This document shows positions 13,024 to 26,135 of a stretch of DNA of 64,000 bases, one piece after another; the first letter of the stretch is position 1, and each line of letters starts with the position of its first letter. The position numbers and the translations under genes were made by a program. The notes under the pieces were generated by a model, which saw only the letters and a list, made by a program, of their open reading frames with translations, was not told the origin of the DNA and made no database searches. Source of the DNA: Vespula vulgaris (taxonomy: Eukaryota; Arthropoda; Insecta; Hymenoptera; Vespidae); assembly GCF_905475345.1 (NCBI RefSeq), contig NC_066586.1, positions 8,654,400 to 8,718,399 on the forward strand, in the 5' to 3' direction.

Positions 13024-16000
13024 GTATATATATATGTGTATGTATATATATGTGTTTACACATATATATTCTTTCACCAATTGGATCGTATATAAACAAA
13101 ATACGTTATTAACTTGCTATTCTCTAGTTAACATAATTAATCTGCTAATTAATGTTACTTTCATTCCTATCTTGCTTTTTTTTTAATATTCGAAAATAAC
13201 AAGCTCGTATGATGACGTTTGCTCTTTTGTTTCATCGTATTCGTTAGAAAGGTATTGTCGAAAAAAAACAATTTTTTAAATGCGCTACTTTTTTTCTCTA
13301 GTGTACCTAAACGAGTTCGTGTAAACGTAATCATGAGTGAACATTGTGACGTTGTAAAGTCGTGTGATATCGGATAGGTGTAATACAGATAGCAGGATGG
13401 TCCGTGTGTTTGCTGGCTTCGCAAGAACGAGACCTGCGGATAAAAGAGGAAAAGAGAAAGAGAGGGAGTGAAAGAGAGATAAGCCTTCGATATCAGGTGC
13501 CAGGCAAAGAGATAAAGTACATTCCGAGCACCAGTTCTCATGCGTGGCGCCTTCTGGTCGTGTCAACATTTTCACCCGTTAGCCTGATGTATACTCTACC
13601 ACGTTTTCTTTGCCCCTCCGTTATCGATAATTTCTGATCGATTCGTGTACGATTCACACCCACGACTAACACGTGGTAAATGAACGAACGCGTTTATGTG
13701 TGCGAGTGAGAAAAAGAGAAAAAATGGAAACGATGAGTGGCACAGTAAGAAGACTCGACCTCAACCAAGATTGCAATCCTTGCCGAGCCTTCTGGATGTG
13801 CTTTTCCCATCGTTTTGAACTACCCCTCTCGAACTTTTGCAGGTAACGATGTTTATTTTGAAAGTTCAAGGTCTAGAGATATAGCTGGAAATTTTAGGGA
13901 CTGTACGGTGTCTTATTTTATATATATACATACACACAATATATACGTTTAATTATGTTTAAAATTTCTTTTTTCTTATTTTTTTCAAGATGAGGATGAT
14001 TCGTGTTCGGTGGTAATTATATTCCTATCTAAACATTTTATACTTATTGAAAGTAACGTTGTATTTTTTCATGATCTAATTCCTATCGTTTAGGACTTAT
14101 CCTTCTGCTATTTTGGCGTATAACAATGTTTATCTAATAAATTCAAAGACTAACAATATATCTGAAAAATTGGGGACTATTTGCTCTTATTTTATGTACA
14201 CTCTATATGTTTTCTGTTTAAAATGAGTTTTCTTCTATTTTTTTATAGGGAATAATTGTACTCGTATTTAAACATCGTTTACTTATTTGATTTAACATTG
14301 AATTTTTTGACCATTTAACCAATAACACTTTCTTTATTACAAAGTTAATCCTTTATTCACGCTATCAACTCCAATACTCGCCAATCGACCTTCGATTTAT
14401 CGACTAACCCGGCTTCTACTTTTAGTTCGACCGTTTTACGTTTTTCTCTTTCTTCATTCTTCATATTTTCGACATCTTCTTCTCTTTATTTTTTGCAATT
14501 CATTCGATGTGATTTTAGTCGCGATAACGATCCCGTAGTCCGACTTTATATAACGCGTTTGTATTTTTAGATGACGAGTCGAAAGATAATGATTTGATCT
14601 TGTTATTTAACGATCCGTCGGTTATGTACTTTGTTGGATTCTTCTAAAGACGTATTGTCTTGGGAGAAAGAAAAAGAGAGGAAGTTATCGCACCAGCTTC
14701 AAAGTTTGTTCGCAGTTAATACATATGTACCTTTATAACACTTAATTACATGCATGCTTTAATTAACGATTGTAATATTGAAAACTTTCGTTACCACCAT
14801 CCAGCCTCAACTTAATTGCTTTGCTTTTAAGTGGCCACTAGAGAGACCTCCATTTTGAGGGTTCTAATATCTTTTCAAATTATTAACGTCATTCAAGGAT
14901 CTTCTGTCTTTCTACAAAATCCAGATACAATTATGTACAATCTTATCAATTTATTTAAAAAAAATCTCATAAAATTATACTAATTTATATTAAAAAATTA
15001 TCATTTTATCTAACGAAGTACAACACTAAGAAGAAAAAAATTTCATTTCGAGAAAAAAGAAAAAAAAAGAGAATAAATTCTCTTCTCGTCATCCAGATTC
15101 TCCTTTTCCTTCTTCCTTTTTTTCTTTCTGGCATCCACTTAAGAACGTAAGATAAAGGAGGTTTTACGAGGGGCATCTGTTCGTCGATTTCTAATGCGAT
15201 CCCTTTGTCGTTTAAAAGCTCTGCTTTTCTAAGGAAGTCAGCCTTTCCTTTTCTCATGTTCTCTGACAAAACACTGCGTCTGGACATCGTAACTTGCTTT
15301 ATTGGTGACCACACGTGAGAGAAAGAAAACGAACGTTTATACGCGTGTTATACACGTTCAAACGTACCAAAATATAGTCGGCAAGATTGCAATAGTTTTC
15401 CTTGTCGGCAACGACAGAAGTACCAGGCCATTGCCACAGCAGGTTGTACGTACTTACGTGCAGTTTGAAATTAGTAATCGATATGCGAAACGACGCTCGT
15501 AAAATCGAGTTCGCTCCGAAAACGGAGCTCTCTTTCTCTCTGATTCTCTTTCTTTCTCTCTTTCTCTCTCTTTCTCTCCTTCTGTATATGGCACTTTATT
15601 GTTTTCAACCCGTCCAATATTATTTCACCGAGCTGAAATTCGACTATTCGATTGTATGCTTCTCTATACGATAGCATTCCGGCTTTTAATTAATTTCGGG
15701 TTCGTATTTCTTGAGGATTAATAGACTTTCGGAGAACCTTTTTTAAAGTAAGAAAAATATTCGAATAAAAGCTAAGCTCTTGAAGTCGTTCGAATAATTT
15801 AATGTTTGAATATTTTGCAGATTTTAAATTGTTTGTTATAAAAAGAATGTCGAGCGTTCCAATATTCCAGTATTCGAATATTATATATAGTATATTCATA
15901 TATATTTTTTTTATTCCATGGCACACCCTGTTAAGTGAAATAAATTTTTACCGAAATTGGATATACTTGTGAAACAAACGGAAGGAATAATATATATCTT

Positions 16001-17266
16001 TGTTTAAATAATGAACTTAAACGCAATTTCATACATACACAGATATATACATATATATAATATGAATTATAACATAATATGAATATATAATATGAGTAGA
16101 ATTCAACAAAATTACACGATTAACCTGAGCTCTAGTTATGATGTGTTAGTGGAAAATTAAATATAAATAAAACGTATTCCTTTTATAATGTCGTTAATTT
16201 TAAAACGGTAAATCTTAATTCGACGAAATTATAAAAATGTCCGATAGATATATTTTTAGAGAAACAAAAAATAAAAAACTAAAAAACGGAAATCGATATG
16301 GGATTATTTAGGTCTCGTAAGGTCCTTTGCCATTATATATTATATACGATTACGATCGGTCAATTATCCCTTTTATCGATCTGTTTCGGTTTTCATTTCT
16401 TTTTTGTATTTCAGAGATTAACACATCCTGAAACACGTTACGTAAAGTCGAAGCGTATCCTTCGGATATGCAATTATCGGAGTTACACAATCGCTCGTTC
16501 GTCGACGTTGCCGATGATGTAAAGCCGTGTGAGTTTTCCATGTGATGTTTTCATGAAAAATTTGAAATATCCGTCTATCGATGAATCTCCTTGAAATTTA
16601 CGAATGTTTATTGGATTCCTTCTAATAAACACGACTCATTAGAATGTCAGAAACCAAACGGAAACACGTATTTCTTTATCCTTATCCAGTTAATTAATCT
16701 TTTTTTCGCGGAATACGCAAACAACAGACACATAGCTTATAATTAATGTTAAATTTTCCTTGATTGTTCGTCAATTTATCGTCTCTCATTATCTAGGCAA
16801 TATCTTCGTATTATAGTACTATTATTATTATTATTATTTTAACATACGTTGTACATAAACAAGAAATTTTGCTTCGTAAATCACTGTTAAAAAAAATAAA
16901 TGTTATTCTAGTTCTCTTTCGTTATCAAGACGTTTATGCAACAAAACTTTAACACTTTTCGATGATAGATTTCCGACAGTAAAATAACACTTGTCGTTAT
17001 TTCTCAAATAATTTCTTTAGCTCCTCCTTTTCTTTCTTTTTTTCTTTTTCTTCCTTTATCTTTCTTTCTCCTTTCGAATACTCTACCCGTAGCAAGTTTA
17101 AGACGAGACGACAAAAACCATGCACGGACAACGACGAAGCTTTGGCCGGTGCAGTATGGTTTACATAAGCCGAAACGTAGACGGAAAACTATAGGGAGGT
17201 GGCCTGAATCCCAAGCTCCTTGGAATTCTTCCCGGTTTGTTCCGCCATGAAGGAATTGTATGGTGT

Positions 17267-17308
<42 letters not shown>

Positions 17309-18181
17309 TCTTTCTCCTTTTAGACTACTCGACCATTCGTTCCTTTTCTCTTTGGTTCGTTCTTTTTTCTGCGTCTATGGCTCTTTCAACGCTCTCACAT
17401 TTCTCTATTTTAAAGGAAAAGAGAGGGAAGGAAAAGTTTATATGAAAGAATCGAAGACGATCGCAAAAGATCGATTACTTCCTTCGAGAATCAAAACAAG
17501 ATTTTCCGTAATTTTCCGTCATAAATCATTAGTGGGAATTAATATAGTTATGCTAGGAATAATCGACAACATTTACAAATCGCGACGTTTAATTAAAAGT
17601 TTTGCAATTGCTCGAAAGAAAGAAAAAGAGAGATTATTTTTGTCTCGGGAAAATTGTTATCGGGCGATATGTATGTACAAGGTGTTCCGATAACAGTTGT
17701 ATAATCGAACAGAGAGTGATTTCTTCCTATGAAAAAATACGTCGAAAATGTACGGTATAACTTTTGCGTACAAGGCTATACTAAGTATTTCTGAGAAAAA
17801 TAACTTTTAAAATTAATATTTACTGTAATTTCGACTTGACGATGGCGGATCTGTTTCAACCAGATGATTCGAAACAAATACGTAATAAAGCAAACTAATA
17901 CAATACGATACTAAGAACAACAGGAAATAGATAATAACATTGCACATGTTAATGTAACACAAACATGAGTATAAGCAGATTCGGCTAGTCGAAATTTACA
18001 GTAAGTACAAATTTATCGAATATATTTTAAAGTTATTTTTCTCATAAATGGAGCCTCATATGCGAAAACTACATTTTCAACTTATTTTTTTACGAGCGAT
18101 TACTCTCTGCTCGGTTGTATCACTATGTTAGATATATTATATATAGTGTATGTAGGTATATATATTAGTGTATATGCTGTA

Positions 18182-18241
<60 letters not shown>

Positions 18242-20122
18242 AATAATGATTGCTCGATTTTATAGCTTTATGTAGAAGTTTTTTTCGAAAATCCTAAGGA
18301 TACTGTTGAACGATTTGTCTATGATTTCCATACTTTCCGAGATTTTATTTCTCTTTCTTTTTTTTTTTGAAAAATACACCGAATTTGTTTTTGAAGAAAA
18401 TAACATACTATAACAAAATAACATACAATGTATCATTACAAAAATTTATTTAATATATTCAAAAATAATGACATTCAAAGCAAAGGACAGTTCTATCTAT
18501 ATCTTTTAAATGAGATTTATGAGCAAGCTAAGTAATTTTATTTCACGCAACTTTAAGAAATTTATTATTTATATTATTATTTGATACGTTATTTTATACG
18601 TTATTATTTATATTATTATTATTTATATACGTCTAAGTTTTGAAAATTATTAATATTAACATTTTATAAATACAATAATTATTTATAACATAATATAACG
18701 GTGTATTGTAACAGAAGATTTTATTTGTTTTATATTACCTCTCGATTATCTCTTTGAAACGAGATACTCAAATGCATGCACCTCGATCGTTGATCCTTGA
18801 TCGTCACGAATTCGTAGAATAGTACGGAATCGAGATCTCTCTCCTTTCCATGCTCTCTTTCGCTTTGCTCGATATCGATGTAGTCTGGTTACGAAGGGTA
18901 AATTGATAATTCTTCGAAGAGGATGATGCAGTAGGAAGACTAAAATCAGTTGCGAGTGGAAAGGCAAACGGAATGAGTCTCGATGAAGCGCGACTATATT
19001 TTTCAGCACGCTAAGGTAGGAAAAGAGGATTAGAACGAGGAGGAAAAGAAAGAAAGAAAGAAGGAAAGAAAGAAAGAGAAAGAGAAGGAAAAGAGGGAGC
19101 AAGAGAAAGAGAGAGACAGAGAGAGAGAGAAAATGAGAAGTACGAGAGACTTCAATGCTAGGCCACGTGATCGTCGAAACGAGTGGAATGGTGAGACGAG
19201 GCGAAGAGAACGACCGGTAACGACGACGACGACGACGACAACGACGACGACGACGACGACGATATAGAGAAGGAGAAGGAAAAGAAGGAGGATAGAGAGA
19301 AAGAGTAAGAGGAGTGGGGTTCGGAAGAGTTGGAAGGGAGGGAGGTAGGATAGGAATGCGCGGGCCACGGTTGGGGCAGAGAGTGAACGAGGGAGAGAGA
19401 GAGAGTGAGAGAATGACTAAGAGGAGGGACGAAGAGGGTACCAACGTGTGGGTAGTGAAAGCGAGACGGAGGTAGGAGGTGGAGGTAGCTGAGAGAAGGA
19501 GACGGACGAAATGGGCACCGGCTCGGTCGGCTCGCTCGCTCGGGGTAAAGCGAAGCCAACAAACTCACGTCAGTTTCAACCTGGAAGGACGCCAGTCTTT
19601 CTCGCGCGTTTCTCGTTCCCTTACGATTTTCACGTATTCTATTTAATTATCAAGAAAATCGTGCGTGCGTGAGTGTATGTTTCTTATCATTTAAAAGAAA
19701 AAAAAAAGAAAAAAAAATACAAATATTTCCTTCTTTTCGTTTCTAAAGGACAAACGAAAAGCAAGGACGGAAAGAGATTTTCTATGAGGGGTTGAAAATT
19801 ATTTTTTTGTTTCTTCCTTTTTTTTCTTTTTCTTTTCTTTTTTTTTCTCATCTCTGAAAGAAAAACGCACCGGTTTAAATTCGATTTCGACGAAATCGAA
19901 AAAGAAGGGAAAGAAGAACGAAGATTTTTTCCAAGCGTGGACGACGGTTGATATGAGCTGGGCGCAATTAAAGCGGTTAACGGAGCCGCGAATACCTGGC
20001 CACCGACAGTAGCCCAAAACCGGTAGAAGCGTTCTCCGCGCGATATAACGCGCGAATCGCGACGACGACGGCAGCTTCTTTTGCGTCTCCGTCATTGACG
20101 ACGACGTCGTCGTCGTCGTCGA

Positions 20123-20166
<44 letters not shown>

Positions 20167-23100
20167 TCGTCGTCGTCGTCGTTGTCCTAGTCCCTTGTTC
20201 CTTCTCGTTCGGACACGACACGTCGCCAAGGTGACAAAGTGATAATGAATCGAAAAACTATCATAGGATGATCATCGAGGAGGAAGAAAATGTTTCAGTG
20301 TCTCGTGAAGGGGAAAGTGATGTGAGTGATTAACGACAATAATTCATAACGTGACGCGTGTGCTCTGAGTAATCAGTTTCGCGAGAGAAGGAAGAGGATT
20401 CGTTTTCTCAGCGTGGGATATAAAGTGAAAGAAGAGGAGGTGAAAGGAAAGGATAAAGAGATAGAAAGAGAGATAGAGAGAGAGAGAGAGAAAGAGAGAG
20501 GGAAAGAGAGAGAGAGAGGGATAGAAAGAGGGATCGGCATCCAGAAGAATGAGACGTCTCGCGTGAGCCACCGCCGACGTTCGAAGCACGCGCTGCGCCT
20601 TCCATGAGAGATTCGAGTGATTCAAACGAGCGACGACGAATCGTCGAGAGGCCACGCCATGAGAATTCTCAAAACCCTCCATTGGTACGTTCTTCCGTAC
20701 GGCATCGATCATTCGTTACCGATCGATTCGATCATTTTTCACGATCGGAGGATGCGATTTATAGATACGTGGTATTATCGAGAATCCTCGTTCACTACCA
20801 GTTGCTACGAAGGATCTAAAATAGACTTTCGACTTTCTAATACTAGAAAATATTTGTCTTCTTTTTCTTCTTATTCTCGGTGTTCTAGTTCGAAGTGTAT
20901 CGATTTGTGCATAGAAAGTTTTGAAACAGTGTGTAACGAAGTCCTCGTTAAAAGAATTCATTTTTATTCAAGATAATAAAATGCGGTTATACGTTCACAA
21001 CGTATGTATATAATCTCAGATTTCCGTATTTAGTATGGTTCTAAACCAACGAGTAAGATTTACGGAACTCTTAAATAATAATTTGAACTAGATTTTCACG
21101 TATACATATATTCGAACTTTCCTAGATTTCAATCTTTCTCTGATTTACTTGAAAATAGAACTTTCCTATCCACTTCATGTCATTCTTCATTAATTTGCAT
21201 TTTACATTATACGTCTCCATTACTCATATCGAAAGCTTTTATCTAAACGAGCGAGCATTCGCGAGAATGTAAAACATGAATCGCCTGAACCGAACAAGTA
21301 TACGTCTCGCGAAAGAGAACGATATTCGTTCGCTTTTGTTTCGGAGGACTTTGAAAAGAATCGCGAATTTGGTGTGGTGTATGTATATATGTACGCATAC
21401 ACACACATCTATATATTCGTATTTTGTGCTAATCGTCTTCGTAATGTCTCCATTATATCCAACTTGGACTTGCGTTTTCTTTTCTTTCGAGTAGGGATAT
21501 ATTCCAGGAGTAAATATCGTACTCTATCGTAACTACGTATAACGGTATATTGTACGTGCATTTACTTCTTAAGGAAATAATCAAGTCAGAGAATGGACTA
21601 AGTCAGCGTAATTGCGCTACTAATTAAATATCGAGTCCGGTATATATATGAAAAGAAAGGTAAGGAAAGGAGGAAAACTTTTGTATTCCGTAGTATTCCC
21701 AGTTTTATTCATATTTTTTTCTTCTTCGTAAGAGACCTCAATCTTCTCCCTTTTCTCTCTGCCCACTAGCTTGCTCCTTTCTTTACCTACATAAAATTAT
21801 TTTATATTTCCAGTTTTAATAATCCGGTCATATTGAAGTCGACTACTCGCTCGAATCAAATCCACTTTTCATGCTAAATATTTTCAAGCGATTTATATAG
21901 TATGCATGTCTGTATGTGTGTGTATGAGGAAAATATAAAAACATTGTGACGTAGAAAATCAGTGAAGAAGAAATTCATTAAGACGAACTTGGCCGCGTCA
22001 TCATGACGCGACCTTGCTCTTATCGTGTCTTTATCGACCGTCTCTTAGTTTTGCTAAGTTCTTTGAAAACAAATTATTCCCCGTCATCTTTGTCATCTTT
22101 CTCATCGTCGTGGTTGACAAGCAAATCGTTAACCAGTATGCCTAACAAGGAAAAGCCACCCGACGCGAATCATTTAATAGACTGAGGAATTTCGTGCATG
22201 AGAGGCTTTAATAATTGCTTGGGATATGCGAATGAATTAATGAGAACGAATTACGCGTTTCCGTTTCCGCGATTTTTCCGTTCGTGCTCGCAAACAGAAT
22301 GGGCGAGCTGTTATTATTTATTCGATAAGAAGAAACTGGGCTTGTTCGTGTACGCCTATTTTCGATAAATCATACGGTCGTCTCATCCAAATACGTGACA
22401 CATAAACATTCTTACTTAAGCCGATACGTTATACCGATATGTAAAGTCGTCGTTTTATTATTTCTTTCTTTCTTTTCTTCTTTTTTTTTTTTAAACGTTC
22501 TTCTTTATTTGTGTCTTACCTTCAAAACGAGCCGCGTACGTAGACATCTAATTCAATAAGGTTATATGCAAACAACGTTCTCTCGGCTAATATCGGTCAA
22601 TACCGCGATTACGCAAGCGTCACGAGATTTTCTGCAAGATTTGCCACGGCGAACCTTGATTTTACCATGTTCCCTCGCTAAATACCGTTATTACGAGCAC
22701 GGCAATTTAGCAAGTTGAATTTCCGTTTCACGATAGCACCGACTAGACTCTTGCGCTGAGAGATCCACCGTGGCGATCTTCGATGCGCGTTCGTTACGCC
22801 GGTAAATGCCGACAGTGTTATCACGGATAACTGATATTTAACGGATAATAGCGGAAATTCGTCCCCCTTTGAGAAACTGACGTTCAAACGACTTGCAAAC
22901 GATTTCGTTGTTCATTGTCGTTCTTAATCATTTTCGAGGAATCGTTTTTTCCTTTCAAGATTTCTCGGACTTTCGAGTGAGTAAAGCAAGAAAAAAAAAG
23001 GAAAATATAAACATACATAAGTATATACGTACGTTATATATGGTACATACATAGCAAACTATAATTTAAACGTTGTTACGTCTTGTACTATTATTCGCGT

Positions 23101-23815
23101 CGATTTTGTAAATCGTACGATAATCGTTATCGTTTTATAACGAATAACTAGTAAAATCAAATGTATTAGTTTTTACTGAAATATCGAGATAATGGACGTG
23201 CTATTCATTTTGATATATGTTCGTTCATGATGCTTAAATCCTTAACAGCGTGAATACAACAATAACTCTTAATTGGCGAATCCATGTAAATATTTCTTAA
23301 CGTTATTATGTATAATTTATGTATGCTTTACATATTTAAGTTTTCATTTCCATAGATAGCTACTTATTCAGGGAAATACGAACTAACTTTATGCAATGGT
23401 AATTCAAAAGTAAGAGGGATGGTAACAGAGGAAAGGTCTTTGTATGCTCGAGAAACACGGTACAAGTAGTTCGTTCATCTTCCCTCGGAATTCTTCGAGT
23501 AGCTATCCAATGGTGGGAAAAAAAGAAAGGAAGGGTAGTTAGGAATCACCCTTTGTTAGAAATCACCCTTCAAATGCATTTGAAATATGAATGGTTTCTT
23601 TTAAAGATCATCCCTTAAACAGCACAAAGATTCATTTGGTATACCGTAACTTCAATATGTTTAGAGTTTAAAATAGATCTTTTGATAAAATTTAGAATAT
23701 CTTATAAAGACATATTTTTTTTGTCTGTATGTGTGCGTGAGTGTATAAAGGAGCATAAGAGGATTCTTTAATTTTATGAAAATGAAATTGTCTTAGTCTG
23801 TGTGTTAGAATATGT

Positions 23816-23896
<81 letters not shown>

Positions 23897-23914
23897 CATA
23901 TATGTACATATATG

Positions 23915-23945
<31 letters not shown>

Positions 23946-26098
23946 ATACATACTAATAATATTAGCATGAACTATCATCCTCCTTCATCGTACCGTCGCT
24001 TGAAGACCCAACCAAAGTTAACTTTCGAAGTAAGTTTCAAAGTTGACTCATGGAAACGTGAAATGATTTTAGCGAATTCCTCGGAAGATCGACGCAGACA
24101 GCCGACCGGACGAAAGTTCGTCGTGTGCTCAAGAGACGCAATGCGATTAGGTCTGTTCGTATTCACTCCACTCTTAGGATATCCGATGGGATATATCATG
24201 GAGAATCGTGATCGGTCACGATGCGAAACGAAAAGAAAAACGATCTTTTTCTTTTAACTTATCGAGAATTTCTACTTTAAAGATTAGAACGTTCAGTAAA
24301 TTTTATTCTAAACATAGTTATTACCTTAACAATGTTCTCAAAACGTTTTCAAGCGAATGCAATACGTTAATTTCATAATATAGTTTGTCCGTTATAAAAA
24401 TTAAGATTGAATACCGTTTCGACAATCTGGCCAGTCAATTTTAAGGCTAATTTGGAAAGCACTGTTGTTAAATTACGTTCAATAAGCCAGATATATCATT
24501 TTCTAGATTATTTTTATTTCTTTTTATCTTATCATATTTTATTTTTATACGCTAACAGAGCGGATAATGAATTATCGTAAGTTATCGAGAATTATATTGT
24601 ATGTCGCATATACGTGATGAAAAAACATTATCGTAGATATTAAAAATAAACAATGCTTAGTTTTTTTGCGAAAATTGTGAATTAACCGACAGGTTATATC
24701 GTCCAGACAAATCATCGTTTATTTTCTTCTAATCACTGCAAAATAATTCACGAGCAGTCATTTTCCAAGACACATCCCATCGAATATCGTGTTATTATGT
24801 CTTTATATATCGTTCCAAGTAAGCTTTCGAGAGTAACGTAAGCATCGCTCTTTAGTTCGGCTAGTTTTTCAGTATTAGAAATAGTATTAGTTTATAGAAA
24901 TATATAGTAGTTGTCACAAATACATATATAGATAATGCAGGCGTAATCAATAACAAAATACATCGAACGTGCTTCATAAAGTTATTAGATTTTCATCGTA
25001 GCTATAAGAAAAATATTTGATGAGAATCGATCATCGAACTTTCGCAAGATATTCGATTTTCTTTTTATTTCTTCTTTTAATTCCGAAACAAACGAATTAC
25101 TTGCTTACCCTCGATATGATATAATTGACCCACTTAATGGAATTGTATACTTCTTCAGTCTTCTATGTAGTCCACGTACGTACCTATCTAACTCTTCAGC
25201 CGCTTTCTCGGTTCAGACTATAACTTCGATCGTACGCGTGCGCGCAGGCGCGCGAGCATCTCATTTCTCATAATTTCAAATATAATATGACAAAAATAAT
25301 ATTTAGATTATTTATCGAATTTGACGGTCTAATGTAGATAACATTTATTCCGAAATCGAACAAATGTTTCGTATTAGAATTCTAATAATCATCGTATTAA
25401 TAATAGAACAAAGCCACGTCTTGTACAAAGTAAAAAAAGAAAAAAGATTTGTCATAGATCGACGATCGAAGAATAAACCAGACGCAAAAAAATGCAGTCG
25501 ACAGACACAGAACGAGTATTTCTCTCGACTCGGATATCTCGCTGCTTTATACGCAGCATATACGCTTAGCTCAAGGCGTCTGAATCACGTATCCTTAAGA
25601 AGACACGATTAAATTATGTTTTAACGCGTATCGCATACGTAAAAATGTGTATTCGTATCCTTCGCAGCACCCACGATAGCGCCATATTTTTTCGCATTCG
25701 TCGGAGTTGAATCGTGTCGCGAAATGAATTTCATTTCTGAGTTGCAAAATATTGAACGACGCTTGCTCCCGACCATACCCGAATTTCTCGCTTTTTAAAG
25801 CGCTATTCGTTGATATACATATTGCTTCGACATGTATTGAAAGGAAAAGGAAAACAGAAACGAACGAATTTATCGCGACATACTCGTAGTCCATACTCGA
25901 GAAATATTAATCTGGAATACAATCTCGATGGAATTTAAAAACCGCTTTTATCTCGTGGATTTTGTTAATATATGTTTTACCTGCACGTGACGTGTGATAT
26001 TTCGTATATTTTTTGCTTTTTTCTGTTTTCCTTTTATTCCTTTTTTTTAGAATGAATGCATCGTCTACGTAAACACATATCAGTTAGATTTATAAAAG

Positions 26099-26135
<37 letters not shown>

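Larger units (their letters stand above)
8969..13723 (+). other. First part of the 19 kb stardust intron 6
   Basis: Mostly AT-rich intron. A 156-codon open frame at 9225-9695 has no recognisable features and is not called. A GC-rich island at about 10430-10660 may hold an exon (separate entry). A TA block lies at 12974-13053. Sequence at 13400-13720 is moderately GC-rich and precedes a probable alternative first exon, so it may contain a promoter. Confidence 0.5.
19020..20289 (+). promoter_or_regulatory. GC-rich, purine- and GAC-repeat-rich island; probable internal promoter and 5' UTR of stardust form d
   Basis: After kilobases of AT-rich intron, the sequence from about 19000 to 20700 becomes GC-richer. 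It holds AG-rich tracts (19020-19140), a GAC triplet repeat (19219-19263), CpG-containing unique sequence (19480-19620) and a CGT triplet repeat (20097-20184). It ends at a probable first coding exon at 20290. This layout suggests a promoter with a long 5' UTR. No TATA box was noted. The long minus-strand frames across it are Ser/Leu/Phe-rich products of the repeats. Confidence 0.45.

Noticed and set aside
13285..13640. Open frames on both strands just upstream of the 13724 exon
   Set aside because: No consistent splice pair; more likely promoter or 5' UTR sequence of the alternative first exon.
18746..19568. Long minus-strand frames (up to 232 codons) across the GC island
   Set aside because: Ser/Leu/Phe/Arg-rich products of AG/CT and GAC repeats on the opposite strand; no protein-like segment.
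23967..24029. ATG frame [15 protein letters not shown]... ending at GTAAGT
   Set aside because: Phase 0 does not fit exon 7; it would fit only exon 8. No promoter context; it starts at the edge of a microsatellite.
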